This document shows, in pieces, positions 62,741 through 64,000 of a DNA stretch of 64,000 nucleotides (position 1 is its first letter; every line of letters starts with the position of its first letter). Under the pieces are notes generated by a model. The model ran no database searches. It saw nothing but the letters and a program-made list of their open reading frames with translations, and was not told the origin of the DNA. The DNA is from Calditrichota bacterium (GTDB lineage Bacteria; Zhuqueibacterota; Zhuqueibacteria; Zhuqueibacterales; Geothermadaptataceae), in the NCBI GenBank assembly GCA_008501765.1, contig QQUE01000007.1, positions 62,001 through 126,000 of the forward strand, in the 5' to 3' direction. The translations under genes and the position numbers were made by a program.

Positions 62741-64000
62741 TTAGCCCCAATGCTCTTTTGCATAAGCACTTTGTTCTTCACGGCTTAATGGCTGGGAAGA
62801 GCAACCAGAACGGACAAAGAAATCTTCCTTACCTTCAAAGCTGACAAAAACAGGCCTACTACTTTGGGATATTGATATGCGACAAATATTTTTTTTGTCG
62901 TATTCTGGGAAGGTGATTTTTATATGGGAACTGAATTCTTTACCAATATACTTCTTGATAACTTCTATCAGTTGCAGTTCAAAGCCATCGATGTCTTGCT
63001 TTTTTAGAGTCCTTATATCATCGCTAAGTCCCAAAGCATTTTGATTGTCATCAACACCAAGAAAAAGATTACCGCCGTTACTATTCAAAAAGGCTGAAAT
63101 GGTCTTTGCAACCACATACTCCAATGTTTTATTTACTAGTTTCTGGCGCAGGTCATAACGGAGAGTTGATTTGAATTCAACCAATTCACCTTCCCCGCCA
63201 AGTATCAATTCCTCAATTTCCTCATTTGCCGGTTCTGTGTGGGTAAGATCAATGCGTGATTTCAGGTGAGTGAAAATCTTTTCCGCTCTTGAAGTTAAAA
63301 ATTGTTGATAATCGTCAGACTCAATACCGTGGCCTTTAATATCAATAAAATGAGAATTGAGAGCTGTATTGATTTCGCTATTTTGGTCTGCGAAATCTCT
63401 GATATATACAGAAGGAGCCTTAGCACCGATTTTTCGCTTGTTTAGATGGTCACTCACCAGAGTAATGTTCATCAGGCTGTTGCTGTCCAGAACAGTTTTT
63501 CCTTTGAGATATGCTTTTGGGAAAAAGTGGTGATAATTTTTACTGTTCGCTACCTTTAACCAAGAGTTGTCTAAAATAACTTTGCCGTTGTCCCGGAAAT
63601 CTTTCGGCTCCTGATAAGCCAATAAACATAAAACGGCCTTACAATAACTATTACCTGCACTGAAATTCGTGTCGATAAGCGCTTGCGGCGAGTCAAGGTA
63701 AACTTTGATGTCGTTGTATTCTGGGCGTTCGCCCGCAAGTATTTTGTCGATACGCTTTATATCCTGAGCCAATCGGGATTCAGCAGAACTTGAATAGCGA
63801 AACGAAAGGGACATGCGCCAAAAGAATTCCTCCAGATATTTGCGCTGATCTGCTTCTGGTCTATCTTGTTTGTGAAAAAAGAAGTAGGCAAGGGGAACCA
63901 GTAATGAGTCATAGGGCAGCAGATGAGATACTGGGATACGGTATGTGGTCCGGAAGTAATCGATACTGTCTTTCAAGGCAGAGACCACTTTGTCCCACGT
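62741..64000 (-). CDS. C-terminal part of a GmrSD/DUF262-like protein fused to an AlbA_2 (Schlafen-like) domain
   Basis: The frame is still open at the window's right edge (the codons before the track's GTG 63988 continue in frame), so the N-terminus is missing. Within 415 residues, the first 230 are helical and contain NYHHFFPKAYLKG with SLMNITLVSDHLNKRKIG, the HNH-like end seen after DUF262 in GmrSD-type proteins. From about residue 265, GEGELVEFKSTLRYD, AFLNSNGGNLFLGVDDNQ and FFVRSG are the hallmarks of the AlbA_2 putative DNA-binding domain. GmrSD proteins are modification-dependent restriction enzymes, so phage defence is plausible but inferred. Confidence 0.75.
   Translation of the reverse strand, partial: TWDKVVSALKDSIDYFRTTYRIPVSHLLPYDSLLVPLAYFFFHKQDRPEADQRKYLEEFFWRMSLSFRYSSSAESRLAQDIKRIDKILAGERPEYNDIKVYLDSPQALIDTNFSAGNSYCKAVLCLLAYQEPKDFRDNGKVILDNSWLKVANSKNYHHFFPKAYLKGKTVLDSNSLMNITLVSDHLNKRKIGAKAPSVYIRDFADQNSEINTALNSHFIDIKGHGIESDDYQQFLTSRAEKIFTHLKSRIDLTHTEPANEEIEELILGGEGELVEFKSTLRYDLRQKLVNKTLEYVVAKTISAFLNSNGGNLFLGVDDNQNALGLSDDIRTLKKQDIDGFELQLIEVIKKYIGKEFSSHIKITFPEYDKKNICRISISQSSRPVFVSFEGKEDFFVRSGCSSQPLSREEQSAYAKEHWG

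Noticed and set aside
1-64000. CRISPR arrays, insertion sequences, rRNA operons or a replication origin
   Set aside because: No regularly spaced direct repeats, transposase, rRNA sequence, dnaA or DnaA-box cluster was noticed on reading the window.

Overview
The window looks like chromosome from a free-living, Gram-negative bacterium of the FCB superphylum, most likely Calditrichota/KSB1-like (inference). The reasons are an outer membrane with TonB-type receptors and a BamA-like barrel, many lipoproteins, a very large secreted protein ending in a FlgD/Por-like C-terminal domain, NtrYX-type signalling and moderate GC. TGA is an ordinary stop codon in most genes here. I see no insertion sequence, integrase, CRISPR array or rRNA.

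Layout. 1-1.0 kb: two tandem DUF3179 genes, the first cut by the window edge; the second has one in-frame TGA exactly at the family's conserved cysteine, followed by a bacterial-SECIS-like hairpin. 1.05-1.95 kb: a beta-barrel protein on the minus strand. 2.3-16.6 kb: a colinear aromatic amino acid supraoperon, trpE-G-D-C-F-B-A, chorismate mutase, DAHP synthase, tyrA, aroA, aroE, aroC, aroK and aroQ fused to a GAF/fRMsr-like domain. aroB and pheA are absent. It is preceded by a promoter, a 30-codon leader peptide very rich in Phe, Tyr and Trp, mutually exclusive RNA pairings and an intrinsic terminator: a textbook-shaped attenuator that apparently senses all three aromatic amino acids. 16.6-17.3 kb: five tRNA genes on the minus strand (Pro, Arg, His, Glu, Glu) with a good promoter; tRNA-Glu plus its terminator is tandemly duplicated.

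17.4-23.6 kb: a TonB-receptor-like protein and a 1119-aa secreted protein. 23.7-30.5 kb: a minus-strand envelope-stress cluster (DUF4178, lipoprotein, DUF350, membrane-anchored spermidine synthase, K+ channel, J-domain protein, YbjN-like protein, PspA). 30.8-35.1 kb: a SUMF1-fold lipoprotein and a GH78 rhamnosidase. 35.4-38.5 kb: OPT transporter, unknown membrane protein, lgt. 38.6-45.9 kb: a nickel/cobalt permease, a KamA-like radical SAM protein, an M16 protease and a secreted protein of unknown function. 46-48.6 kb: UbiA prenyltransferase, HAD phosphatase and acyltransferase (lipid-linked chemistry). 49.2-56 kb: a repeat-containing lipoprotein, then a BamA-like barrel, a DUF4390-like protein, an NtrY-like kinase and an NtrX-like regulator. 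56.4-61.6 kb: a tandem-fused adenylate kinase, a CBM20-esterase and a CPBP-SpoIIE fusion. 61.9-64 kb: a nucleotidyltransferase-like protein and the C-terminal part of a GmrSD/DUF262-like protein fused to an AlbA_2 domain, possibly a defence gene, cut by the window edge.

Two copies of a 112-bp hairpin element lie at 2.0 and 56.0 kb, and several other long palindromes sit in intergenic regions. The strongest leads are the candidate selenocysteine codon in DUF3179, the three-amino-acid attenuator, the AroQ-fRMsr fusion and the CPBP-SpoIIE fusion. All assignments rest on reading motifs by eye; no database search was run.
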